A DNA stretch of 64,000 nucleotides from an uncultured Pelagibacteraceae bacterium. Its GTDB lineage: Bacteria; Pseudomonadota; Alphaproteobacteria; Pelagibacterales; Pelagibacteraceae. The notes beneath the pieces are model-generated. The model did not search any database. It had not been told where the DNA came from and saw only the letters and a program-made list of their open reading frames with translations. The stretch covers positions 62,001 through 126,000 of the forward strand of contig CACIUF010000001.1 in the NCBI GenBank assembly GCA_902589765.1. The letters run 5' to 3'. Positions 44,129-51,813 of this stretch are shown here, piece by piece (positions within the stretch are counted from its first letter, which is position 1; each line of letters starts with the position of its first letter). The translations under genes were made by a program, and so were the position numbers.

Positions 44129-44722
44129 ATGATGAGATCTTATATAAAATTTGCCGACCGATTAAGCGTCTCAATGGGTAAAGCATTTTCCTGGTGTATT
44201 GTAATTTTAATGGGTGGAACGTGCTATGAAGTTTTTATGGCATATGCTTTAAATGCACCAACTTTATGGAATTTCGATTTTAGTCTCCAAATGTATGGTG
44301 CGATTTTTATGATGGCTGGTGCATATACTTTGTGTACCGAGGCACATGTAAGAGGAGACGTCATTTACAGATTATTTTCTCAAAGAGTACAAGCTTGGAT
44401 AGATATAGTTTTATATTTTATTTTCTTTTTCCCTGGTGTAATTGCATTAGCCTTTTATGGTTACGAGTATGCTGCGCTAGCTTGGAAAATAAAAGAAACA
44501 AGTTGGAATAGTCCAGCTCAAATTCAAATTTATATGGCGAAATCTTTAATACCTTTATCTGGAAGTCTGTTAACCCTTCAAGGAATAGGTGAAGTGTTCA
44601 GATGTATTATATGTATTAAAACTGGTAGTTGGCCAGAAAGAGGAACAGAGCGTGATGCCGAAGAAACTGAAAAAGTATTAATGAGAACTTCACAAGAAGG
44701 AAATAAAGAAGATGTTATTTAG
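44129..44722 (+). CDS. dctQ: TRAP transporter small membrane subunit DctQ
   Basis: A 197-residue protein with four membrane helices. The family stretch LNAPTLWNFDFSLQMYGAIFMMAGAYTLCTEAHVRGDV contains the conserved W and the HVRGD motif (about 74). The C-terminal 35 residues are charged and cytoplasmic. The start may be either of two adjacent ATGs. It overlaps dctM by 11 bases. Confidence 0.93.
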   Translation: MMRSYIKFADRLSVSMGKAFSWCIVILMGGTCYEVFMAYALNAPTLWNFDFSLQMYGAIFMMAGAYTLCTEAHVRGDVIYRLFSQRVQAWIDIVLYFIFFFPGVIALAFYGYEYAALAWKIKETSWNSPAQIQIYMAKSLIPLSGSLLTLQGIGEVFRCIICIKTGSWPERGTERDAEETEKVLMRTSQEGNKEDVI

Positions 44723-46073
44723 TCTGACAAATCCTGAAGTGGCAATTATGATGATGGGTATATTTTTATTTGCCGTACTATTAGGTTTTCCGATTGCCTT
44801 TACTTTAATGGCGATGGGACTAGGTTTTGGATATTATGCTTACTTTGATCCAACTAAGATGGAACATCTTTTTGATAATAGGATATTCCAACTTTTTGTT
44901 CAAAACACCTACACTGTTATGGATAATAATGTCCTTACTGCTGTCCCGCTCTTTTTATTCATGGGATATTTAGTTGAAAGAGCAGGTATTGTAGCAAAAC
45001 TATTTTTTGCAATTAGATTAGCATCTCATAAGCTTCCTGCATCAATGGCAGTTGCAGCACTGATTACTTGTGCCCTATTTTCAACAGCAACAGGTATTAT
45101 AGGTGCAGTTGTTACTTTAATGGGATTACTAGCATGGCCTGCTATGATTAAAGCTGGTTATGATAAAAAATTTGCATCTGGAATAATTTGTTCAGGTGGA
45201 TGTTTAGGAATTTTAATTCCACCTAGTATTATGTTGATCGTTTACTCTGTAATTGCTCAACTTTCACCACTAAGGTTATTTGCAGCTGCTATTTTTCCAG
45301 GACTTATGTTAGCGGGACTTTACATTGCATACGCAGTGTTCAGAGCTTGGTTAAATCCATCAATAGCGCCAAAACCTGCAGCTGAGGAAATACCTCCTAC
45401 TGCAGTAATTCTTAAAGAAGTTCTTGTCTCCTTCTTACCTTTATTTTCATTGATAATTTTAGTTCTAGGTACAATTTTAGCTGGAATAGCAACACCTGCT
45501 GAAGCTGCAGCCGTCGGTGCATTTGGATCGTTGGTGCTTTCATATTTTTATAAAACCCTTAAGTGGAAAAATTTTAAAGAGTCTGTATTTTTGACAGCTA
45601 AAACAACTGCAATGATCATGTGGCTTTTCATAGGATCGTGGACATTTGCTTCTGTATTTTCTTATCTTGGAGGCCACGAGGTTTTCGAACATTTCTTTAA
45701 ATCTCTAAATTTACAGCCTTGGCAATTTTTAGTAATTACACAATTGATTATATTTTTATTAGGTTGGCCATTGGAGTGGACGGAGATATTAATTATTTTT
45801 GTACCAATATTTTTACCATTAGTCGAATTTTTTGGAGTAAATCCGTATTTCTTTGCAATGTTGATTGCTCTAAATTTACAAACCTCATTTTTGACACCCC
45901 CCATGGCAATGTCTGCTTACTACCTAAAGGGAGTTCAATCAAAGAATGTTGAATTGATGCAGATCTTTGGAGGAATAATGCCATTTTTAGGTATTGTGAT
46001 TTTAGCTATGGTTCTAATGTATTTATTTCCAGGTATAGCACTTTGGTTACCAGAGACATTATTTGCAAATTAA
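44712..46073 (+). CDS. dctM: TRAP transporter large membrane subunit DctM
   Basis: A 453-residue permease with about 12 membrane helices, the ion-coupled translocation subunit. Family features are LFLFMGYLVERAGI, the ATGIIGAVVTLMG segment, SGGCLGILIPPSIMLIVYSVIA (key GxLGILIPPS) and GTILAGIATPAEAAAVGAFGSL. It forms the transporter with DctP and DctQ. The amidase gene starts 6 bases later. Confidence 0.95.
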   Translation: MLFSLTNPEVAIMMMGIFLFAVLLGFPIAFTLMAMGLGFGYYAYFDPTKMEHLFDNRIFQLFVQNTYTVMDNNVLTAVPLFLFMGYLVERAGIVAKLFFAIRLASHKLPASMAVAALITCALFSTATGIIGAVVTLMGLLAWPAMIKAGYDKKFASGIICSGGCLGILIPPSIMLIVYSVIAQLSPLRLFAAAIFPGLMLAGLYIAYAVFRAWLNPSIAPKPAAEEIPPTAVILKEVLVSFLPLFSLIILVLGTILAGIATPAEAAAVGAFGSLVLSYFYKTLKWKNFKESVFLTAKTTAMIMWLFIGSWTFASVFSYLGGHEVFEHFFKSLNLQPWQFLVITQLIIFLLGWPLEWTEILIIFVPIFLPLVEFFGVNPYFFAMLIALNLQTSFLTPPMAMSAYYLKGVQSKNVELMQIFGGIMPFLGIVILAMVLMYLFPGIALWLPETLFAN

Positions 46074-46079
46074 TTTTAG

Positions 46080-47408
46080 ATGACAGATATATTTTCTTTA
46101 AGTCTTGAAGAACTTGCTACAAAGATTAAAGATGCTCAACTCACTTCTGTTGATGTTTGTGAAAAGTATATCGAGAGAATCAATAAATTTGACAAAGATA
46201 TAAAGGCTTGGGCCCATTTTGACAAAAAAGTTTTATTAGAAAAAGCTGCAGAAGCTGACGATCATAGAAGATCTGGTAAACCAATTGGTCCACTTCATGG
46301 AGTGCCTATTGCGGTTAAAGACATTATTGGGACAGTTGATATGCCAACCGAATGTGGAACAGTTATTAGAAAAGGTAAATCATATTCACAAAATGCTGAA
46401 ATAATTGATCTGCTTCATGCATCCGGAGCGATTGTAATGGGTAAAACAGCAACCTCAGAACTTGCTTATTTAGGACCTCCGGCAACCACAAATCCACATG
46501 ATAAAACAAGAACACCAGGTGGTTCTTCAAGCGGATCAGCTGCTTCAGTGGCTTCGTTTATGGCACCTGCATCAATTGGATCACAAACTGGAGGATCCAT
46601 TATTAGACCAGCATCCTATTGTGGAGTTGTGGGTTATAAACCTAGTTATGGTTTGATATCTAGAAATGGAGTTTTAAGAACTTCTTACAATCTAGATCAT
46701 ATAGGAATCTTTGGCCGAAAAGTTGAGGATGTGGCTATGTTGGCAAAAGTATTGATAAAAAAAGATAAATTTGATCCAGCAACTATACATTACTCAACGG
46801 AAAATATTTTATCTGAGACAAAAAAAGGACCTTTATTTGATCCTAAATTTATTTTTTATAAAACTGAACATTGGAAATTAATAGATAAAAAGTCTAGAGA
46901 GTCATTTGAATATTTTATTAATTCATTCAAAAAAAATATCGAGATTTTTGATACACCTTCTTATTTTAAGGATATTCACAAGTATCACCAAATTATTCAT
47001 GAGACTGATTTAGCCAATAATTTTTCAGTGTATTTTAAAAAATTTAAAAAGAAATTATCGAAGTATATGCAAGATGCAATTACAAAAGGCAATAAACATT
47101 CCGCGAAAGAATACGCAGAAGCAATTGATTTTATGAAAAGAGGCTATGAGTCTTACGAGGAAGTTTTTGAGGATTATCATGGAGTTTTGTCACCAGCTAG
47201 CCCGGGTGTTGCACCAAAGGGTTTAAAAAGTACAGGAACAGCAGAATTTAATAAAGTTTGGTCTTATCTTGGCACACCATGTATTTCGTTACCTTTACTT
47301 GAAGGAGAAAATAATTTACCATTAGGCGTTCAATTAATTGGCAATAAATATGATGATCATAGATTTCTAGGAGTTGCTAATTGGTTAGAAAAAGAATGTC
47401 AGGAATAA
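46080..47408 (+). CDS. Amidase (amidase signature family)
   Basis: A 442-residue amidase-signature hydrolase. The Ser-cisSer-Lys triad is visible: Lys in PIAVKDIIGT (about 80), cis-Ser in TPGGSSSGSAASVAS (about 150) and the nucleophile Ser in GSQTGGSIIRPASYCG (about 175). It is shorter than GatA and GatB/GatC are not adjacent, so a catabolic amidase is more likely than the tRNA amidotransferase. Its position after the TRAP genes suggests that an amide or ureide related to the imported compounds is a substrate. Confidence 0.9.
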   Translation: MTDIFSLSLEELATKIKDAQLTSVDVCEKYIERINKFDKDIKAWAHFDKKVLLEKAAEADDHRRSGKPIGPLHGVPIAVKDIIGTVDMPTECGTVIRKGKSYSQNAEIIDLLHASGAIVMGKTATSELAYLGPPATTNPHDKTRTPGGSSSGSAASVASFMAPASIGSQTGGSIIRPASYCGVVGYKPSYGLISRNGVLRTSYNLDHIGIFGRKVEDVAMLAKVLIKKDKFDPATIHYSTENILSETKKGPLFDPKFIFYKTEHWKLIDKKSRESFEYFINSFKKNIEIFDTPSYFKDIHKYHQIIHETDLANNFSVYFKKFKKKLSKYMQDAITKGNKHSAKEYAEAIDFMKRGYESYEEVFEDYHGVLSPASPGVAPKGLKSTGTAEFNKVWSYLGTPCISLPLLEGENNLPLGVQLIGNKYDDHRFLGVANWLEKECQE

Positions 47409-47409
47409 A

Positions 47410-47586
47410 ATGAATAAAATTACTACAATCATAGGATTATCTTTTGCAGTTTTCTTTTTAATTGGTTTAGCTACAACTTTGACAAGATCAATGATGATAG
47501 GCTTCTTGGATGTTATTCCAGTTTATCTCTTAATGGGCGCAGCTATCATCATGATGATATACGAAGCCTTTTTTGATAAAGATTAA
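47410..47586 (+). CDS. Small two-helix membrane protein
   Basis: A 58-residue frame with an ATG right after the amidase stop (1-base gap). It encodes two hydrophobic helices (about 4-22 and 33-51) separated by a short TLTRSMM loop and ends with a charged FFDKD. No family recognised. The tight spacing, clean hydrophobic pattern and lack of a competing gene support it as real. Confidence 0.6.
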   Translation: MNKITTIIGLSFAVFFLIGLATTLTRSMMIGFLDVIPVYLLMGAAIIMMIYEAFFDKD

Positions 47587-47597
47587 TATCAATTAAA

Positions 47598-48503
47598 TTG
47601 AAAAATATTAAGACAGATATATTTCCATTATCATTACTATTTATACAACCAATCTTTATGGCTAGTAACTTAGTTGTTGCTAGAGGTGGTGTTGAATTTG
47701 TCCCGCCTATTTCACTTGCATTTTGGCGTTGGACAGTAGTTTTTTTGATTTTATTACCATTTACTTATTTAACTTTAAAAAATAATTTTCATATAATTAA
47801 AAAGGAATATAAAAAATTATTTTTTTTAGGGTCAATGGGATGTGGTGTATGTGGCGCTTTCCCTTTTTTAGCTGGTGAGACAACAACTGTAACTAATATG
47901 GGAATAATTTATACATCCTCTCCAGTTTTTATTATTTTGATTTCATATTTCTTTTTTCAAGAAAAAATAAATTTGACAAAGGTAATTGGTTTAATTGCTT
48001 GTTTGATTGGTGTTTTTGTTATTATTATTAAAGGTGATATTGATTTATTAATTAATCTTAGATTTACAATTGGTGATTTATGGATGTTAGCTGCTGCAGT
48101 TGGTTGGGCTTTATATTCTATTTATTTATTTTATTGGAAATCAAAATTAAAAATTTTCGATAGATTTGCTATGATTTCCTTTTTTGGTGCTTTAAGTTTG
48201 CTACCCTTTTATGTTGGTGAGGAATTATTTTATAAAGAGACTATTTTTGTAACAGAATTTTATTTATGGGTGATTTTTGCTGCTATATCGCCAGGGATAA
48301 TTGCCTTTACACTTTATACTATAGCTCAAAAAAAATTAGGTGCATCTTTAACTGGCTTTACGCTTTATGTTTTCACAGTTTACGGTGCAATTTATGGATA
48401 CTTTTTATTTGACGAAAAATTTGAAAATTACCATATTATTGGGACTGTTCTGGTATTTTTTGGCGTATATTTAGCAAAGAAAAATAATGTTAAAAAGGTT
48501 TAG
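47598..48503 (+). CDS. DMT-family EamA transporter
   Basis: A 301-residue inner-membrane protein with ten helices in two EamA repeats (about 5-135 and 150-295). The N-terminal FIQPIFMASNLVVARGG with FWRW and the second-repeat GWALYSIYLFYWK are typical of the RhaT/DMT superfamily. Members export metabolites such as amino acids. The start is TTG at 47598. Substrate unknown. Confidence 0.88.
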   Translation: MKNIKTDIFPLSLLFIQPIFMASNLVVARGGVEFVPPISLAFWRWTVVFLILLPFTYLTLKNNFHIIKKEYKKLFFLGSMGCGVCGAFPFLAGETTTVTNMGIIYTSSPVFIILISYFFFQEKINLTKVIGLIACLIGVFVIIIKGDIDLLINLRFTIGDLWMLAAAVGWALYSIYLFYWKSKLKIFDRFAMISFFGALSLLPFYVGEELFYKETIFVTEFYLWVIFAAISPGIIAFTLYTIAQKKLGASLTGFTLYVFTVYGAIYGYFLFDEKFENYHIIGTVLVFFGVYLAKKNNVKKV

Positions 48504-49305
48504 GAATAGTTTGTTATTATTTTTACAACTAACAATTTTAGTTTACCTATTTCTCTTAGTATTTCTTTATTTTTATCAAAGGAACTTAATGTATCATCCT
48601 GATGAAAATAATTATTTTGATGACAAACTCTCAGTTTATATTGAAAAAGTAAAAGTCCCAACCCAAGATGGATTAGATTTATTGGGTTGGTATCATGAAA
48701 AAGATATAAAAAAAAATAAAACAATTCTATTTTTTCATGGAAATGCTGGATCTTTAGAAAATAGAATTCATAAATTAAATCATTTTAGAGACATGAGTGT
48801 TAATTTTTTGATAATTGCTTGGAGAGGTTTTAGTGGTAACAAGGGTAAACCATCAGAGTCTGGGTTATATGAGGATGGTGAAAGTGCAATTAAATGGTTG
48901 GTAAAAAAAGGTGTAGATGAAAAAAATATAGTAATTTATGGAGAATCATTAGGAACAGGAGTTGCAACACATTTATCCCAGAACAAAGAGTTTGCAGGTG
49001 TTATTTTAGAAACTCCATTCACATCAATGATTGATGCGGCTAAAAAATTTTATCCATATATACCCGTTGGCCTTTTACTCAAAGATAAATTTGAAAATAA
49101 AAACAAAATTAAAAATATTAAATCTCCTATTTTGATAATGCATGGCGAAAAAGATCAAATAGTTCCTTTTGAAATGGGTAAAAAGATGTTTGAAATAGCT
49201 AATGAACCCAAATATTCGTATTTTACCAAATATGACAATCATATGATGGAGTATGACGACAGTCTTGTAAAAGCACTAAACTCTTTTTTGATTAATTTAA
49301 ATTAA
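48487..49305 (+). CDS. Membrane-anchored alpha/beta hydrolase (BEM46/ABHD-like)
   Basis: A 272-residue protein with an N-terminal membrane helix (about 7-30) followed by QRNLMYHPDE, a hallmark of this group. The nucleophile Ser is in YGESLGTGVA (about 160), the acid in MHGEKDQIVP (about 220) and the His in YDNHMMEYDD. Oxyanion motif HGNAGS is visible. Function is probably lipase- or esterase-like. It overlaps the DMT gene by 17 bases. Confidence 0.9.
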   Translation: MLKRFRNSLLLFLQLTILVYLFLLVFLYFYQRNLMYHPDENNYFDDKLSVYIEKVKVPTQDGLDLLGWYHEKDIKKNKTILFFHGNAGSLENRIHKLNHFRDMSVNFLIIAWRGFSGNKGKPSESGLYEDGESAIKWLVKKGVDEKNIVIYGESLGTGVATHLSQNKEFAGVILETPFTSMIDAAKKFYPYIPVGLLLKDKFENKNKIKNIKSPILIMHGEKDQIVPFEMGKKMFEIANEPKYSYFTKYDNHMMEYDDSLVKALNSFLINLN

Positions 49306-49354
49306 GCCATATTCTAAACAAATATTTTTCAAGATTTAAGATTAAGTTTAAAAA

Positions 49355-49918
49355 GTGAAAAATGTTTTTATTATTATAATTTTATTCATAACTTTAAAAA
49401 GCTTTGCTTTTTCAAAAGATAATTCATTTTATCCTGATGATTTATTTCACATAGATCATATGGATTCTCACAACAAAAAATTTGCGCTATATTTTAAAGG
49501 GCGAGAGAAATCGATTTTAGCTAGAGGTGAAGAAAGTAATTATATAAATGATTATCCAAAAGATCTTTATATCTATAATTATTCAACAAAGTCTTCTTCA
49601 CCATTGATCTCTTATGATTGGTTTCCCTCTCAAGCCAAGTTTCATTTAGAGGAATATGACTTTCCTGTATTTCCAGACGACTTTGCTTATTATCTTTTAA
49701 AAGATGATAAAACACTGGTGATGATTAGTGCAGTTAAAAGTTTAAACGCAAACTTTAAGTATGATATTTTTAATAAGAAACTTGAACTTTACCCCACTAC
49801 AGGAAAATTTGATTTTATTATTTCGTCTTTTTCTAAGGATTGTGGGCATTATAAATTTAAAGATAATTATAAGTGTAGTATTTATAAACCTTTAATCTCG
49901 AGTAATTTAATCAATTAA
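49355..49918 (+). CDS. Secreted protein of unknown function
   Basis: A 187-residue product starting with GTG, with a signal peptide (about 1-20, ending near KSFAF) and a mature part rich in Tyr, Phe, Asp and Lys; two cysteines near the C-terminus (CGHYKFKDNYKC). No family recognised. It converges with ftsY and the 3' ends overlap by 8 bases. Confidence 0.7.
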   Translation: MKNVFIIIILFITLKSFAFSKDNSFYPDDLFHIDHMDSHNKKFALYFKGREKSILARGEESNYINDYPKDLYIYNYSTKSSSPLISYDWFPSQAKFHLEEYDFPVFPDDFAYYLLKDDKTLVMISAVKSLNANFKYDIFNKKLELYPTTGKFDFIISSFSKDCGHYKFKDNYKCSIYKPLISSNLIN

Positions 49919-50828
49919 TCTGCGTAAAAGCTTCAGCAAATTTTTCTGCATTAAATAATTGTAAGTCGTCTTCTTTTTCGCCCAAGCCTAAAGCAATAAT
50001 AGGTAATTGATATTTTTTTGCTATCGCCAATAGAATACCGCCTTTGGCAGTTCCATCTAATTTGGTCATGATTAAACCAGTTAATGGAATAATTTTGTTA
50101 AATTCTTCTACTTGATTAATTACATTCTGTCCCGATGTTGCGTCTAAAACTAAAATAATGTTGTGAGGGGCATCCTGGTCAATTTTTTTTGTAACATTGG
50201 CTATCTTTTTATATTCCTCCATTAAATTTTTTTTATTTTGTAGTCTTCCAGCAGTATCGATTAGTACTTGGTGAAAATTATTTTTGATTGCTTCTTCAAC
50301 TGCTTTATATGCGACTGATGCTGGATCAGAACCTTGAGATGATTTAGTTATTTTAACGTCAATTTTATTTGCCCAGTTTTCTAATTGTTCAATAGCTGCT
50401 GCTCGAAAAGTATCAGAAGCGGCAAACATAACTTTGTTCCCGTTAGTTTTTAAAATTTTACCTATTTTACCAATAGTTGTTGTTTTGCCAACACCATTCA
50501 CACCTGAGATTAATGTTGCATTGAGTTTATCTTTTTTTTCGAAAAAAGAATTATTCTCTAAAGGTTTCATTAGATTAATAATATATTCTTTTAAAATAAG
50601 ATTTATCTCGGTTGATAAATCTTTATTTGGATCGATTTTTTTTCTTGAAATGATTTCCTTGATCTCAGACGCAGCCTCGACACCTACATCTGACTCAATT
50701 AAAAATTCTTCAATTTTATTTAAATTTTTATCGTCAATCTCTTTTTTTATAATTATTTCTTTTAGTCCAGATGTCAGTGCAGATGCACTTTTTTTAAAGC
50801 CTATCTTAAATTTATCAAAAATTCCCAT
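49911..50828 (-). CDS. ftsY: Signal recognition particle receptor FtsY
   Basis: SRP GTPase that docks ribosome-SRP complexes at the membrane. The NG domain is complete in 305 residues: GVNGVGKTTTIGKI (G1), AASDTFRAAAIEQL, LIDTAGRLQNKKNLMEE (G3), TKLDGTAKGG (G4) and GLGEKEDDLQLF. The acidic A domain of enterobacterial FtsY is missing, which is common in small genomes. It overlaps dapF by one base and lies one gene away from ffh, its SRP partner, on the opposite strand. Confidence 0.97.
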   Translation of the reverse strand: MGIFDKFKIGFKKSASALTSGLKEIIIKKEIDDKNLNKIEEFLIESDVGVEAASEIKEIISRKKIDPNKDLSTEINLILKEYIINLMKPLENNSFFEKKDKLNATLISGVNGVGKTTTIGKIGKILKTNGNKVMFAASDTFRAAAIEQLENWANKIDVKITKSSQGSDPASVAYKAVEEAIKNNFHQVLIDTAGRLQNKKNLMEEYKKIANVTKKIDQDAPHNIILVLDATSGQNVINQVEEFNKIIPLTGLIMTKLDGTAKGGILLAIAKKYQLPIIALGLGEKEDDLQLFNAEKFAEAFTQIN

Positions 50829-51652
50829 TATAGTTTGAACTCAATTTCTTTTATTTCTGAAACGGGTCCTTTCATGTGGATTGAATTTTTATTATCTATA
50901 AGAATTGATAATTTACCTGTTTGAAATTCTATGTCTGTTTTATTTTCAGTAAGATCATTTAATTTACCAGCAAATGCTGTTGCACATGCAGCTGTTCCAC
51001 ATGCTTTGGTCAGCCCCGCTCCTCTCTCCCATACTTTCACTCTAATTAAATTTTTATTAATTATTGTAGCAATTGTAACATTACATTTTTCTGGAAAAAT
51101 TTTATGATTTTCAATTTCGGGTCCAATTTTTTCAATATTAAAATTTTCAATTTCGTTTACAAAAAAAACAATATGTGGATTTCCAACATTAACTGCCGTC
51201 CCACCTGAATGTTCTTTGTTATTTGAGTCAATAATCTTAATATTTAAATTTTTTGTATCTAGTTTTTCTGATAAAGGAATTTCGTTCCATTGTAATTTAG
51301 CTTTACCAATTTCAGTCGTAACAATGTTTTTATCTAATATTTTTGACTCTAAATTTCCATTTGAAGTTGACAAAATGATGTTTTCAGATTTTGTCTCCTC
51401 GGAGATTAATTTTGCAACACATCTAGTACCATTTCCACACGCACCAGACTCTCCTCCATCAGAATTAAAAAATTTTAAATTTGCATCACTTGATTTGCTA
51501 GATTCAATAAATATTAATTGATCACAGCCAATAAAATTTCTATCACAAATTTTTATGATTTGATCTTTAGTCAAATTGGTAATCTTTTGTCTATTATCAA
51601 TTATTACAAAATCATTACCTAATCCATCCATTTTAAAAGCCCTAATATCCAT
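50828..51652 (-). CDS. dapF: Diaminopimelate epimerase
   Basis: Converts LL- to meso-diaminopimelate for lysine and peptidoglycan. The 274 residues carry both catalytic cysteines: ESGACGNGTRC (about 73) and TKACGTAACATAF (about 220), plus KMDGLGNDFV at the N-terminus. Upstream on this strand, TATAAT (51698-51693 read on minus) about 40 bases before the start could be its -10 element. Confidence 0.97.
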   Translation of the reverse strand: MDIRAFKMDGLGNDFVIIDNRQKITNLTKDQIIKICDRNFIGCDQLIFIESSKSSDANLKFFNSDGGESGACGNGTRCVAKLISEETKSENIILSTSNGNLESKILDKNIVTTEIGKAKLQWNEIPLSEKLDTKNLNIKIIDSNNKEHSGGTAVNVGNPHIVFFVNEIENFNIEKIGPEIENHKIFPEKCNVTIATIINKNLIRVKVWERGAGLTKACGTAACATAFAGKLNDLTENKTDIEFQTGKLSILIDNKNSIHMKGPVSEIKEIEFKL

Positions 51653-51674
51653 ATATAGTTATTTAACTTATTTA

Positions 51675-51700
51675 TTGACTTTTTGAACCTCTATTATAGT
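51675..51700 (+). promoter_or_regulatory. Possible promoter of the ffh leader RNA
   Basis: TTGACT (51675-51680) and TATAGT (51695-51700) precede the structured element by 5 bases, placing a start site at about 51705-51707, exactly where the folded RNA begins. The 14-base spacing is short, so this call is tentative. The same DNA carries TATAAT on the opposite strand towards dapF. Confidence 0.35.
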
Positions 51701-51704
51701 TTGT

Positions 51705-51800
51705 AGCAGTTTCCGCAAAAACGTTAAATTTGCGGTGTCTTTGGAAACAAAGAGATCGACACTAGTCAGCGAGGGTTCGCCCACTAGTGCGATTACTGCT
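51705..51800 (+). ncRNA. Compact four-way-junction RNA upstream of ffh
   Basis: About 96 bases fold with almost every base paired. P1: 51705-51710 with 51795-51800 (6 bp). P2: 51713-51719 with 51729-51735 (CCGCAAA/TTTGCGG, 7 bp, 9-base loop). P3: 51738-51743 with 51748-51753 (6 bp) capped by a GAAA tetraloop. P4: 51755-51758 and 51760-51766 with 51790-51793 and 51783-51789 (11 bp around one bulged A), then a 6-base bulge and GGG/CCC capped by a UUCG loop. GNRA and UUCG loops exist only when read on the plus strand. It ends 13 bases before the ffh ATG. It does not contain the SRP RNA domain IV consensus. It may be a leader riboregulator or a separate small RNA. Confidence 0.75.
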
Positions 51801-51813
51801 GTGTGAAATAAAT

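Noticed and set aside
46080-47408. GatA subunit of the tRNA amidotransferase
   Set aside because: GatB and GatC are not adjacent and the protein is shorter than GatA; the TRAP context suggests a catabolic amidase.
51705-51800. SRP (4.5S) RNA gene
   Set aside because: Location between ftsY and ffh is tempting, but the sequence lacks the domain IV consensus on either strand and folds into a four-way junction rather than one long hairpin.
51705-51800. tRNA or tmRNA fragment
   Set aside because: The stems do not have tRNA arm lengths, the GGGTTCGCCC tip is a 3-bp stem with a UUCG loop and not a T-arm, and no CCA end or tag-coding sequence is present.
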